Assembly: GCF_010727475.1 (NCBI RefSeq)
Contig: NZ_AP022567.1
Coordinates: forward strand, 2,418,001 to 2,482,000
Length of the DNA: 64,000 bases
Direction: 5' to 3'
Source: Mycolicibacterium mageritense
GTDB taxonomy: Bacteria > Actinomycetota > Actinomycetes > Mycobacteriales > Mycobacteriaceae
The notes under the pieces were generated by a model that did not search any database, was not told the origin of the DNA, and saw only the letters and a program-made list of their open reading frames with translations. The translations under genes and the position numbers were made by a program. Positions 8,686 through 28,765 of the stretch are shown in pieces (within the stretch, counting starts at the first letter, position 1; every line of letters begins with the position of its first letter).

Positions 8686-9912
8686 GTGACCGATCGCATC
8701 CTGGTTCTGGGTTCGGGGTTCGCGGGACTGTGGGCCGCACTCGGCGCGGCCCGGCGACGCGAGGAGCTCGGGGTAGCCGAGGGCGCGCTGACCGTGACGG
8801 TGATCAGCTCGCAGCCGTTCCATGACATCCGGGTCCGCAACTACGAAGCAGACCTGACCAGGTGCCGGATATCGCTGAGCGACGTTCTCGACCCGGTGGG
8901 CGTCGGGCACGTCACGGGCGAGGTCACGGCGATCGACACGGCGCAGCGCACCGTGACCGTCGGCCCCGAGGACCATCACCGGTACGACCGCGTGGTCGTG
9001 GCGTTGGGCAGTCAGGTGGTCAAGCCCGACCTCCCCGGCTTGCGAGAGTTCGGATTCGACGTGGACACCTACGACGGAGCCATGAGACTCCACCGCCACC
9101 TCGCACAGCTCGCGGACGAGCGCGCCACCCCCGAGGCAGCCACGGCCGTCGTGGTCGGCGCCGGACTCACGGGCATCGAGACGGCGTGCGAACTTCCCGG
9201 AATGCTGGCCAAGACTTTCGCAGGATCCTCCGTAGCGCCGCGGGTGGTGTTGATCGACCGCAACCCCCACGTCGGATCCGACATGGGGATGTCGGCGCGC
9301 CCGGTGATCGAAGCTGCGCTCGCCGAGAACGGGGTCGAGACTCTCACCGGCGTCGGTGTCGCCGCGGTGGACGCACACGGTGTGACGCTGTCGTCGGGCG
9401 ACGTGCTGGCCTCGCGCACCGTGGTCTGGTGTGCCGGCATGCGGGCCAATCCCCTTGTGGCGCAACTGGGCGTCGACCGCGACCGGCTGGGCCGGGTCGC
9501 TGTCGACGACTACCTGAGGGTGATCGGCTCGCCGGGCGTGTTCGCGGCCGGCGACGTCGCCGCCGCGCGCATGGACGACGACCACCTCTCGGTGATGTCA
9601 TGCCAGCACGGCAGGCCCATGGGCCGCTACGCGGGTTACAACGTCGTGAGCGACGTCCTCGGCGAGCCCATGTTGCGGCTCCGAATCCCCTGGTATGTGA
9701 CAGTTCTCGACCTCGGGCCTGCGGGGGCGGTGTACACCGAAGGGTGGGACCGCCAGGTGGTGTCGCGTGGCGCACAGGCCAAGGCCACCAAGGTCGTGAT
9801 CAACACGCAGCGCATCTACCCGCCGTTGAACAGGGAGCGCGACGCGCTACTTGCCGCCGCCGCACCCGAACTGCAGGCGCGGCCCGCACTCAGGCAATCC
9901 CGAGCCCCGTGA
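8686..9912 (+). CDS. NDH-2-like FAD/NAD(P)H oxidoreductase
   Basis: 408 residues of the pyridine nucleotide-disulphide oxidoreductase fold (Pyr_redox_2), in the type II NADH dehydrogenase-like group. The first dinucleotide motif is ILVLGSGFAGLWAA (residues 4-17), the second is VVVGAGLTGIETACELP (about 160), and the FAD-closing motif is GVFAAGDVAAA (about 283). The GTG at 8686 gives the canonical short lead-in to the Rossmann motif. No C-terminal membrane anchor is obvious, so coupling to quinone is unproven. The 3' end overlaps the convergent gap gene by 23 bp. The promoter shares the 24-bp palindrome with the mce gene. Confidence 0.85.
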   Translation: MTDRILVLGSGFAGLWAALGAARRREELGVAEGALTVTVISSQPFHDIRVRNYEADLTRCRISLSDVLDPVGVGHVTGEVTAIDTAQRTVTVGPEDHHRYDRVVVALGSQVVKPDLPGLREFGFDVDTYDGAMRLHRHLAQLADERATPEAATAVVVGAGLTGIETACELPGMLAKTFAGSSVAPRVVLIDRNPHVGSDMGMSARPVIEAALAENGVETLTGVGVAAVDAHGVTLSSGDVLASRTVVWCAGMRANPLVAQLGVDRDRLGRVAVDDYLRVIGSPGVFAAGDVAAARMDDDHLSVMSCQHGRPMGRYAGYNVVSDVLGEPMLRLRIPWYVTVLDLGPAGAVYTEGWDRQVVSRGAQAKATKVVINTQRIYPPLNRERDALLAAAAPELQARPALRQSRAP

Positions 9913-10654
9913 GCACCTGCCAGATTCCCACCAGGAAGAACAGCACGATCAGCACTTGCGTGCGGTGCACCAATGCCCATCCGTGCACAGAATCCAGCAC
10001 GGCCTGGGTCTTGGCCGGCACGAGCATGTAGCTGATCAGCGTGATCTCGAAAACCGCGAACATCACCGCGACGAACACCAGGACTGCGACGATCTGTGTT
10101 CCGATCGATGTTCCCGATCCGACGATCACGGTGTCGATCAACAGGATCAACGGCGGTGGCAACACATAGATCAGCGCCAGAACCATCGACACCCACAGGG
10201 CGCCGTTGTCCCATTCGTCGCGGGCCCGCCCCAGCAGCCGCCGGATGCGGCCGGGCGGCCGCGAATCAGCTTCGGACTCATCCGAATCCAGCACCAGGAC
10301 CGACGAATCACCGCCGCTCGCGGACCGCGCAGGCACCCGCTGCCGGACCCGGCTGCGCACCAGGATCAGCACCGCGAGGCACAGTGCGAGCACTCCCGTG
10401 CCCAGCTGCAGGGGCTGGATCCCCGAGGTGGGGTCAGGTGTCGCGAGTTCCTGTGCGAGAGCTGCGAATGACGGCACGGAGTGCAGCGCCACCAACGGGA
10501 TCAGCAGCGCAGGCACGTTCACGATCACGCAGCCCACCCAGAACGCGAGCAGGTTCTGCACCGGCCGCGGCCGGGAGATCACGAGCACGATGGCTCCCAG
10601 CAGCATCGGGTTGAGGGACACCAGAAGTGCCCATCCCAGAATTTCGGTCCACAT
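9890..10654 (-). CDS. gap: Gap family membrane protein, GPL export accessory
   Basis: 254 residues with six hydrophobic segments in two blocks separated by an acidic/basic cytoplasmic loop (about 120-165). It matches the GPL-addressing protein (Gap) family, small integral membrane proteins needed for GPL to reach the surface in M. smegmatis. The N-terminus (SLNPMLLGAIVLVISRPRP) and the middle segment (DEWDNGALWVS) are shared with a second copy at 40791-41576. The gene starts 4 bp after mps2 and is the last gene of mbtH-mps1-mps2-gap, the order known from other GPL producers. Unlike M. smegmatis, the next gene is not the usual lipid-branch neighbour but the convergent flavoprotein. The mechanism is not known; the assignment rests on homology and context. 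Confidence 0.88.
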   Translation of the reverse strand: MWTEILGWALLVSLNPMLLGAIVLVISRPRPVQNLLAFWVGCVIVNVPALLIPLVALHSVPSFAALAQELATPDPTSGIQPLQLGTGVLALCLAVLILVRSRVRQRVPARSASGGDSSVLVLDSDESEADSRPPGRIRRLLGRARDEWDNGALWVSMVLALIYVLPPPLILLIDTVIVGSGTSIGTQIVAVLVFVAVMFAVFEITLISYMLVPAKTQAVLDSVHGWALVHRTQVLIVLFFLVGIWQVLTGLGIA

Positions 10655-10658
10655 AGGC

Positions 10659-18295
<7,637 letters not shown>

Positions 18296-18299
<4 letters not shown>

Positions 18300-21200
18300 G
18301 ACTGCTCCCTCGTGTCTGCGGTCATGGCCTCTAGTACCCGCCGCAACCGGTCAACCAACTTCCGGATGCGGGCAGAGTCGAAGACGTCAGTGTCAAATTC
18401 GACGCGGAGACCCAGTTCATGGCCTGGAACGGCTTGCACCGACAAGGGGTAATGGTTGTACTCCCGGTTGGTGAAGCCAGTGATGGCGAGCTCTTGCACG
18501 CCCAGCAGCGCTGCTGTGTCGATCGGATAGTTCTCGTAGACGAACATGGTGTCGAACAATTGGTCGTGGCCGGTCGCGCGGTGAATCTCGTTCAACGCCA
18601 GGTGTTGATGCTCCAAGGTTTCGGTGTAAGCCCCCTGCAGCTGCCCGACCAGGCTGGCAACGGTGGTGGCCGGCGTGATGGTCGCACGCACCGGAACGGT
18701 GTTGATCAACAGTCCCACCATCGATTCGGCACCCACCAGGTCGGTCGGCCGCCCCGACACCGCGGTCCCGAACACGACGTCGTGCTGGCCCGTCAACCAC
18801 ATCAGCACCTGGGCCCACGCGGCCTGCAACACGGTGCTGACGGTGGTGTGGCACGAGCGCGCGAGGTCGCCGAGGGCCTTCGTGGTCTCGGCCGACAGCT
18901 GGAACGATTCGACGCTCCGCGGCCCGAGCGCCATGCGGCCGGGTGGGCCGACGAGCGTCGGCGTTTCGAAACCGTCCAGTACGCGGCCCCACGCTGCGCG
19001 TGCCGCGGCGTTGTCCTGCTCGGCCAGCCAAGAGACGAAGCGCCGGTACGGCACGGGCGCCGGTAGGCGCGCACCGAAGTAGCTCGCGAAAATCTCCTGC
19101 AGCAGAAGCGGTTTCGACCACCCGTCGAGAACGATGTGGTGGTTGGTCAGGATGAACCGGTACTGCTGTTCGGCCGTCTTGACCAGGGCCGCCCGGAAGG
19201 CCGGTTGCCCGTCCAGGTCGCACACCGCAACCCGCTCAGCCGTCGACAGTTGTTCGATCCGCTGTTCGACGTCATCGGCACCGTCGAATTCGAGGTACTG
19301 CCAACCGAATACCGGCTCGGCAGGCAGCACCTGTACCGGAATACCGAACTGCTCGGTGAAGCGGGCCACCACATTCGGCCGGCGCTTGGCCACGGTGTAC
19401 ACCGCGTCGTACAGCCGTTTGGGATCGAGCGCGCCCGTGACCGCGATGTCCAGCTGGACGGCGTACAGATCGTCGTTGCCCAGCGCGGCACCCGTGTGGA
19501 ACAGCAGACCCTGCTGCAGCGGTGTCAGCGGCAACACATCGGCGACCGGATACTGCTGCTGCAGCTCGTCGATCTCCTGCTGGCTCAACTGGGCCGGGGC
19601 GATGTCCGACGGGGTCAGCCCGCCACCGCCGTGCCGTACATGCGCGCAGATTCCGGACAACGCGTCGAACCACAGCTGGCTGAGCCGGCTGACCTGGTCG
19701 TGGCCCAAGACCGAAAGCGCCCACGTCCACGTGGCATGCAGCCGCGTGTCGTCGTCGGTGGCGATCGTTCCCGCGTTGAGTTCGACGGTGTGGCCGAGCG
19801 GGGTGGGTACCGCGGTGGCAGCCGCGGTGACCGACACCCCGTCGGAGTCGATGCGCCACAGGTCGTCGCCGAGCTCGGCCGCGCCGAGCCGCCCGAGGTA
19901 GTTGAACCCGATCGCCGGATCCGGCCCGGACAGGCCGGATTCGGGATTCAGGTAGCGCAGCAGCCCGTACGTCAGGCCGTCGGGAAGCGCGCGCAGCGCT
20001 TCCTTGGCGGCCTTGATCAGCGGCCCCAACGCCGGCTCGCCCGCGGTCACCTGCGCCCACGACACGCCCCCGACCGGCACGGCCACGGGGTACTTGGTGG
20101 TGAACCAGCCGACCGTGCGCGACAGGTCGACGTCACGCGCGAGCTCTTCCTGCCTGCCGTGCCCTTCGACGTCGATACCGATCTGCTCGGCCGGCTCCGA
20201 GCCGGTGAATTCAGCCACGGCCAAGCCGAGCGCGATCAGCAGAATGTCCTGCACCCCGGCATGGAACGCGGCGGGCACATCGGTCATCAACTGGCGCGTG
20301 GTCTCGGCATCCAGTTCGAGTGACAGCCGTCCCGCGTTGGCGTAGGTGTCCAACTCCGGTTGCAGCGCAGGCAGCGCGGCAGGCGTCGCCATGATCTCTC
20401 GCCAGGCGTCGGCGGTCTCCACGACGGACTCGGAGAGCGCGCGCTCGGCCAGCAGCGCCGACCACCTGGCGAAGGACATTCCGCCGGACGGCAGTTGTAC
20501 CGGCTGACCACCGTGGTGCTGCGCCCACGCGATGTTCAAGTCCTCCAACAGGATTCGCCAGGACACCGCATCCACTGCCAGATGGTGGATCATCAACGCC
20601 AGCTGGCGTGTCTCGGCCACCCACAACGCGCTGACCATCTCACCCGCGGCCGGGTCCAGCTCGGACCGTGCGATGTCGAGCGCGGCGTCGGACAGCGCGT
20701 CCACCGGGTGGATACGCGCCCGGACCGTGCCCTTCTCAGGGACTTCCGCGGACCCGTCGCCAACCCGCACGCGCAACATTGCATGCCGGTCCAGCAGCGT
20801 CTGGAGCAACACTTCCACGTCGGATTCGGTGACACCCGCGGGTGCCTGGACGACGACGGTCTGGTTGAACTGATCGGTCGGGCCGTCGAGGCTGCGCAGC
20901 CACCGCATGATCGGCGTCAACGTCACCGGGCCAGTGCCTTCGTCGACCGTGCCCGGTTCACCGTCTGCCGACGACACCACCTGGGCCAGCCTGGCCACCG
21001 TCTGCTCGACGAAGATGTCCCGCGGCCGGCACACCAAGCCCGCGGCCCGCGCCCTGGCCACCACCTGCATCGACGAAATGCTGTCTCCGCCGAGGTCGAA
21101 GAACGAGTCGTCGACGCCGACGCGTTCGACACCGAGCACCTGGGCGTAGATACCTGCCAGGATGTCCTCGACCGCGTCTGCCGGTGCGCGGTAGGAATCG

Positions 21201-24200
21201 GCGTCGCGGTACTCCGGTGCCGGCAGTGCGCGCGTGTCGAGCTTGCCGTTGACCGTCAGCGGCAACGTGTCGAGCACCACCACCGCGGCCGGAACCATGT
21301 ACGCCGGAAGGCGTTCGGTGAGCACGGTCCGCGCGGCCACCGGGTCGACCGTGCCGGTGACGTAACCGACCAGGCGCTTGTCGCCGGGGCGGTCCTCCCG
21401 CGCGATCACCGCGGCCTGCTCGACACCGTCCAGATTGGCAAGCGCGGCATGGACCTCGCCCAGTTCGATGCGGTAGCCGCGGATCTTGACCTGCTTGTCG
21501 GCGCGTCCCACGTACCGCAACTGACCGTCGGCACCCCAGCGCACGAGGTCACCCGTGCGGTACATGCGGGCACCTTCACCGCCGAACGGGCACGCCACGA
21601 ATCGCGTCGACGACAGGTCGGGCCTGCCCACATAGCCTGCGGCAAGTCCGGATCCGGCCACGTACAGCTCGCCCACCACACCGACGGGCACCTGCCGCAG
21701 CCAGCCGTCCAGCACGAAGAACGCCAGGTGCTCCAGCGGCACACCGATGGGGCTGACGTTGCTGTCGACGTCGGCCCCGAGGATCTCCCGGAACGACGCG
21801 TGCACGGTCGTCTCGGTGATGCCGTACATGTTGATCATGCGCGGCAGCCCGGGGTGGCTGCGCATCCAGCCCGAAAGCCGTTGCGGTTCCAGCGCTTCGC
21901 CGCCGAACACCACGGTCTGCAGCTTGAGTTGCTGGCCCAGCTCGGGCTGCAGCGCGTCGGCGGTCTGCAACGCATAGAACGCCGAGGGGGTCTGGCTCAG
22001 CATGCTCACCTGTTCGGTGACCAGCAGCGCGTGCAGATCCTCCGGCGAGCGGACGACGGCGTCCGGCACGATGAGCAGCCGGCCGCCGTAGAGCAGCGCG
22101 CCCCAGATCTCCCACACCGAATAGTCGAACGCGAGCGAATGGCATTGCGTCCACACCTGTCCGAGCGCGAGCTCGGCGTCCAGGGATTCCAGCAGCTGCG
22201 TCACGTTGCGATGGGTGACCGCGACGCCCTTGGGTTTTCCGGTGGTGCCCGACGTGTAGATGATGTAGGCGATGTTGTCGGGCGCCGGGATCGGCAGCGC
22301 GGCAACAGGTTGCGTGTCGAACGCCGGATCGTCGATCTCGACGATCGGCACGTCCGACGACGCCAGGCGCGGCCGCAGGTCACCCGTGGTCACCGCGGCG
22401 ACCGGTGCCGCGTCGGCGAGCATGAACTCGATCCGGGTGTCGGGATGCGCGGGGTCGATCGGCAGGTACGCCGCGCCCGTCTTCAGCACGGCCAGGATCG
22501 CCGCGATCGCCTCTGCCGAGCGGGGCAGCAGCAACGCGATCCGCTCACCCGGGCCTGCACCGCGACTGGTCAGCAAGTGGGCCAGCCGGTTTGACGCCTC
22601 GTCCAGCTCGCGGTAGGTCCACGACCGGCCATCGCAACTGAGCGCGACGGCCTGCGGGTCACGGGCCACCTGGTCGGCAAAGGCTGCCGGGATCGACGGT
22701 GTGTGCGTCACCGGCCGGTCCAGCACCGCCCGGTTGCCCCAGGCGTCGAGGCGGTCGTGCTCGGCGGCATCGAGCAGATCGATCGACGCCAGCCGACGGG
22801 CGGGATCGGCGACCATGGCCGCCAGCAGCTGCTGCATCCGGTCGACGAGATCCTCCACCTCGGACGCGCCGAACACCTCGGTGTCGAACTCGACGCGCAG
22901 GACCAGCTCGTGGCCAGGTGTCACGACCATCGACAGCGGGTAGTGGTTGAACTCGCGGCTGGTGAAATCGGTAACCGCCAAGTCCTCGACGCCGAGCAGC
23001 GCACCGGTGTCGATCGGATAGTTCTCGTAGACGAACAGGGTGTCGAACAGGCGGTCATGCCCTGCGGCGCGGTGGATCTCGGCCAGCGAGAGGTGCTCGT
23101 GCTCGACCGTGTCGTTGTGTGTGCGCTGCAGCTGGTCCAGCAGATCCGCGACGGTCGTCGTCGCGTTGATCGTCCCGCGCACCGGCACGGTGTTGATCAA
23201 AAGGCCCACAATCGATTCCGCGCCGGGCAGGTCGGCGGGCCGGCCCGACACCGCGGCGCCGAATGCGACGTCGGGATGTCCGGTCAGCCACGCAAGCAAC
23301 TGCGCCCACGCGGCCTGCAGCACGGTGTTGACCGTGGTGCGATGAGTGCGTGCGAGCTCGCCGAGCGCCTGCGTGGTCTCGGCGGACACCCGATGGGACT
23401 GGACGCCGCGCGCTCCGGCCTGGGCAGGCGGAGCGACCAGCGTCGGGGTGTCGAATCCGGCGAACACATCGCGCCACGTGGCTCGGGCGACGTCGTGATC
23501 CTGGCCGGCCAGCCAACTGACGAAGTTCCGGTACGGCGTCGCGGCGGGCAGGCGGTGCCCGAAGTACCCGGCGAAAATCTCGCGCAGCATGACCGGAAGC
23601 GACCAACCGTCGATCACGATGTGATGCAGGCTCAGCACGAGCCGATGAGTGTCGTCGCCGGTGCGGATCAGCGCGGCCCGGAACACCGACTCGCCTGCCA
23701 GGTCGCACACCGCGGTGCGCTCGGCCGCGCACAACTGCTCGATCTGTTCGTCGGTGTCGAGTTCGGCGTACTGCCAGGCGATTACCGGATCGGTCGAGAT
23801 GACCTGGACCGGCTCGCCGAACTGCTCGCAGAATCGGGGTGCGAGGTTCGGGTGACGTTTGACGACGGTGTGCACGGCGTCGCGCAAGCGCTGCGGGTCG
23901 AGCGGACCGGCGACGGTCACCGCGAGCTGCACGGCGTAAACCGTGTCGTCGGAATTGCCGTCGGCGAAGCTCGTCTGGAACAGCAGTCCCTGCTGCAGCG
24001 GTGTCAGCGGCAGCACGTCGGCGACCGCGTACTGCCGCTGCAGTTCGTCGATCTGCTGCTGGCTCAACCGGGCCGGGGCCAGGTCCGACGGGGTCAGCCC
24101 GCCGCCGCCGTTCTTCACATGTGCGCAGATCCCCTTCAGGGCCTCGAACCACAGCCGGCTCAGCCGGCTGATCTGGTCCTGATCGACCTCGGACGGTGCC

Positions 24201-27200
24201 CACGTCCAGTTGGCCTGCAGGCGCGGCCCGCCATCACCGTCCAAGGTGCCCGCATTGAGTTCTACGGTGTGCGCCAACGGCGTCGGGATCGCGGCGGCCA
24301 CGTCCGTCATCGAGAGGCTCTCGGAGTCGATGCGCCACAGGTCATCCGTGAGCTCGGCGGCTCCTGCGCCCAGCCGTCCGAGATAGTTGAAACCGATGGT
24401 CGGCTCCGAACCCGCAAGGTCCACATCGGGATTCAGGTACCGCAGCAGGCCGTACGTCAGCCCGTCGGGCAGCGCCCGCAGTTGCTCCTTGACGTCTTTG
24501 ATCACCGATCCCAGGGCGGCAGCCCCGGCTGTCACCTGCTGCCACGGCAGCGTGCCCGCAGCAAGCGCGACGGGATACTTGGTGGTGAACCAGCCGACCG
24601 TGCGCGACAGATCGATTTCTCGATCGACAATTCCGCTCAGTTCTTCTGTGCGGCCGTGGCCCTCGACGTCGATACCGATCGGCGCGTTGCCACTGCCGAG
24701 GAGTTCCGCCCAGGCCAGCCCGAACGCGATGAGCAGGACATCCTGCACGCCCGCGTGAAACGCCGCGGGTACCTCACCGAGCAGCAGGCGCGTGGTGTCG
24801 GCGTCCAACTCGACCGACAGACGGCCGGCATCGGCATAGGTGTCACGGGTGGTAGGCAGCGCGGCGGGTGTCGCCAGGGCTTGCCGCCACGCGTCCGCCT
24901 GTGCCTCGACGTCCGCGGTGCGCGCATGTTCCTCGAGCAGCGCAGACCACCGCGCGAAGGACGTCCCTGCGGCCGGCAGCTCGACCGGTTGCCCGGCGTG
25001 ATGCTGCGCCCAGGCGATGTTCAAGTCTTCCAAAAGGATCCGCCACGACACGCCGTCGACGGCCAGGTGGTGCACGATCAACGCCAGCTGGCGCGTCTCG
25101 GGAACCCACAGCGCGGAGACCATCGTCCCGGCCGCGGGGTTCAGCCGGGACCGGGCCGTGCGGATCGCATCGTCGGACAGGACGTCGACCGAGTGCAGGC
25201 ACAGCTCCGCCTTGTCCGGCACGGCCAGCGACCACTCGCCGTTCCTGTGCGCCACCATCCGCAACGTGGCATGCCGATCGAGCAGCGCCTGCAGCACGAC
25301 TGCGACGTCCGCCTCGGTCACCCCGGCGGGTGCCTGCACCACCAAGGTCTGGTTGAACTCGTCCACCGGACCGTCGACGGCGTTGAGCCACTGCATGATC
25401 GGTGTGGCCACGACCGGGCCGGTGCCGTCGTCGACCACCGCGGCTTCACCGCCGGTGACCTTGGCCACCGAGGCCAGGCGGGCCACGCTCTGTTCGACGA
25501 AGATGTCGCGCGGGCGGCAGAACACGCCGGCCGCCCGAGCGCGTGCCACCACCTGCATCGACAGGATGCTGTCACCGCCCAGATCGAAGAACGAGTCGTC
25601 GACACCGACCCGCTCCTGTCCGAGCACCTCGGCGTAGATGCCGGCCAGCACCTCCTCGACGGCAGTGGCGGGAGCCCGGTAATCCGTTCCGGCGCCCTGG
25701 TATTCGGGTGCGGGCAGGGCGCGGACGTCGAGCTTGTTGTTGGCCGTCAACGGCAGCGTGTCCAGCATGACGACCGCGACCGGGACCATGTACGGCGGCA
25801 ACCGGTCAGCCAGCCGGGCCCGGGCTTCCGCCGGATCGACTGTCCCGGTGACATATCCGACGAGGCGCTTGTCGCCGGGGCGATCCTCGCGGGCGATGAC
25901 AACGGCGTTCTCGACGCCGTCGAGGGCTGCCAGTGCCGCCTGGACTTCGCCGAGCTCGATGCGGTAACCGCGGATCTTGACCTGCTCGTCGGCGCGGCCG
26001 AGGTATTCGAGCTGCCCGTCGTCACCCCACCGGACCAGATCGCCGGTGCGGTACATCCGCGTGCCCGGCTCACCGAACGGGCTGGCCACGAAGCGCGAGG
26101 CGGTCAGGCCCGAGCGGCCGAGGTACCCGCAGGTCACACCGTCGCCTGCCACGTACAGTTCGCCGATGACACCGGTCGGGACCGGCCGCATCCAGGTGTC
26201 CAGCACGAACAACGCGGCCCCGGGCAACGGCTTGCCGATGGGCACTGCCGCCCCGGGCTTGAGCGGCGCGCTCACGGTCACGCAGATCGTGGTCTCGGTG
26301 GGGCCATAGCCGTTGACCATCACGCGCGTGGCTTTCGACCACCGCTCGACGACCGAGGCCGGGCAGGCCTCGCCGACGACGACGAGCGCGGCCGATTCGA
26401 GTCCGTCGGTCGGCAGCATCGCCACGGCGGACGGCGTCTGGGTGAACGCGTCGACCTTCTCGGAGACCAACAGCGCATGGAAGTCCTCTGGCGAGCCGGC
26501 CACCGCCTCGGGCACCACCACAAGCCTGCCGCCGCGCAGCAGCGCGTTTCCGATCTCCCACACGGAAGCATCGAAGGCCAGCGAATGGCACAGCGGCCAC
26601 ACGCCCGGGTGCGGCAGCCCGGATTCCAGCGCTGCCATCAGCCGCGTGACGTTGTGATGAGTGACCGCAACGCCTTTGGGAGTCCCGGTGGTACCCGACG
26701 TGTAGATGATGTAGGCGATGTCGTCGGGAGCCGGCCCCGACGGCGCGGTGCTGGGCTGATCGCCTGCGGCCGCGTCGTCGATGTCGATCACCGTGAGGTC
26801 GTGTGCATCCAATCGCGACCGCGCACCGGCCGAGGCGATCACCGCGATGGGCGCCGCGTCGGAAAGGATGAAGTCGATTCGGGCCGGCGGGACCACGGGG
26901 TCGATCGGCACGTACGCCGCGCCCGTCTTGAGCACCGCCAGGATCGCGACAACGGCCTGAGCCGAGCGTTCCGACAGCAGCGCAACCCGTTCGCCGGGAC
27001 CAGCACCCTGCGCTGCGAGCAGGTGCGCCATCCGATTGGAGGCCTCGTCCAGTTCGCGGTAGGTCAGTGTGTGCCCGTCGCACGTCAGCGCGGGCGCGTC
27101 AGGGGCGTTGTTGACGTGCCGGGCGAACAGGTCTGGAATCGAGATGTGCGGCAGGTGCTCGTTGAGCGCCGCCTGGTGACCGATCTCCGCCAACACGGAG

Positions 27201-28510
27201 TGGTCCTCGGGGCCCAGGAGATCCAGTGACGACAGTGGGCGGTCCGGGTCGGCCGCCATCGCGGTCACGACCTGCTGGATGCGCTGTGCAAGTCCGGCGA
27301 CACCGAAGTCAGCGAAAGGCTGTCCCGACCCCGCGGTGCTGAGGAACAGCTGATCGCTGGAGCCGATGAAGAAAAGTCCGAAGTGACCCATCGGACCGTG
27401 ATTGGTGTACGACACCGAAACGGGCGCGCCCGCGAGGTCCAGGGTGAGGCGGGCGGGGATGAAGTTCACGGCCACGCGGTTCGAGGCGTGCCGCGGGCCA
27501 CCGCCCTGGCCCTCGAGCAGGTGCACCGGATAGCGCTGGTGCTGCAGCAGTTCCCGGATCCGCACGTCGACGTGGCGGCAGAACTCGCCGACCGTCCAAT
27601 CGGGCGGGGTGTTCAGCACCAGTGGCGCAACCCCGGCCATCATCGCGGGCAGGGTCTTCGATTCCGGGGTGACCCGCCGGCTGACCGGGAAGTCGAGTGC
27701 CACTTCAGAACTGTTGGCCGACCACGCCCGCGCCAGGAGTGCCACCGCGGCGGTCGACACCGAGTAGCGCCGGATCCGCAAACTCTTCGACAGCGCTTTG
27801 ATATGCCCGACGACGGTCTGATCCACTTCCACCGACGCGGACGGCGTATACGCATCTCGTTCGTCGGCGCCCTTCGGGGGCCCGTAATCCAGCCCGCTCG
27901 CCGGTGGCAGGTTCTGGCTCCAATAGGCCTCGTCGTCCTGGTAATCCGGAGATGCGAGGTAATCGTTCTCGCAATCGACAAGATCCTTCAAAGAACCGAA
28001 GTAGGCAGGCGGAACAGGTTCGCCCGCAACCATTGCCGAGTAGATCGTGGCGATCCGGCGGCTCACAAATGCCATACCGAGGCCATCGACCGCGATATGG
28101 TGGCCCAATCCGAACAAGTAATACTCATCCGGACGGGTACGGAACAACGCAAACTTCACCACTCCGTCGCTTAGCGGCAACGGGGTGTGCTGAATGGCCG
28201 ACGCAGTTTCGCGCACTTTTTGCACGGGGTCGTCGGCGTCCCTGAAATCGTAAAAAGGCAATTCCAGGTTGGAACAATCGATGGGTTTCTGGAACACCTG
28301 GCCGTCGACTTCGAAGAAGGCGGCCCGCGCGGGTTCGGCTTCGTTCATGGCCATGCGGATCGCCTGCTCGAGCAGATCGTGCCGGACGGTACCGTCGATG
28401 CGGCCCAAAAGCCCCAGCTGCCAAGCAGTGCCAGCGAATCCGCTTTCCTGCGACAGCCAGATGTCGAGCTGGCCGCGAGAAAGCGGTAACGCCCCGTCGT
28501 CAGGTTCCAT
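18296..28510 (-). CDS. mps1: GPL nonribosomal peptide synthetase Mps1 (C-A-T-E-C-A-T-E-C)
   Basis: 3404 residues. Approximate domains are starter C 1-440 (HHIAVDG near 137), A1 450-950 (TSGTTGTPK near 603), T1 960-1030, E1 1040-1480, C2 1500-1920 (HHIVIDGWS near 1633), A2 1930-2430, T2 2440-2505, E2 2530-2970 and C3 2990-3404 (HHIVLDGWS near 3127). Pocket residues by alignment to GrsA are DAWTVVGIC for A1 (the Phe code of GrsA is DAWTIAAIC) and DYWSVGMVH for A2 (a common Thr code is DFWNIGMVH). This predicts acyl-D-Phe-D-(allo)Thr. The leading C domain would attach the fatty acyl chain. E2 reads HHLAVDA where E1 reads HHLAVDG. I chose the ATG at 28510 with GGGGAAG upstream; a TTG six codons earlier is possible. 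The C3/A3 split between two proteins is a fission at the C-A linker. Confidence 0.95.
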
Positions 28511-28534
28511 TATTGACTTCCCCACCAAGACGGT

Positions 28535-28765
28535 TCAGCGCTCAAGAGCCCCGCCCTGCGCCAACCTCTCGCGCAGGCTCTTCGGCCGTATATCAGTCCA
28601 ATTCTGCTCGATGAACTCCAAACACGCAGCTCGGTCCGCTTCGCCGTAAACCACCCGCCAGCCGGCCGGTACGTCGGCAAAGCTCGGCCAGAGGCTGTGC
28701 TGCTCCTCGTCGTTGATCAAGACGAGAAAGCTGCCGGTGTCGTCGTCGAATGGATTGATGCTCAC
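28535..28765 (-). CDS. mbtH: MbtH-like NRPS accessory protein
   Basis: 76 residues. It has the full MbtH fold signature: NPFDDDTGSFLVLINDE at the start, QHSLWPSFADVPAGW in the middle and WTDIRPKSLRERL at the end. MbtH-like proteins bind A domains and are needed for their solubility or activity; the partners here are Mps1 and Mps2, which follow 24 bp downstream. I chose the GTG at 28765, with GGAG just upstream, because the protein then matches normal family length. An in-frame ATG at 28906 would add 47 residues. That extension has poor third-position GC and no family similarity, so it is more likely 5' untranslated leader. This is the first gene of the NRPS operon. Confidence 0.93.
   Translation of the reverse strand: MSINPFDDDTGSFLVLINDEEQHSLWPSFADVPAGWRVVYGEADRAACLEFIEQNWTDIRPKSLRERLAQGGALER

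Noticed and set aside
22703..27229. 1508-codon open frame opposite mps1
   Set aside because: Same antisense effect; no recognisable domains and biased composition.
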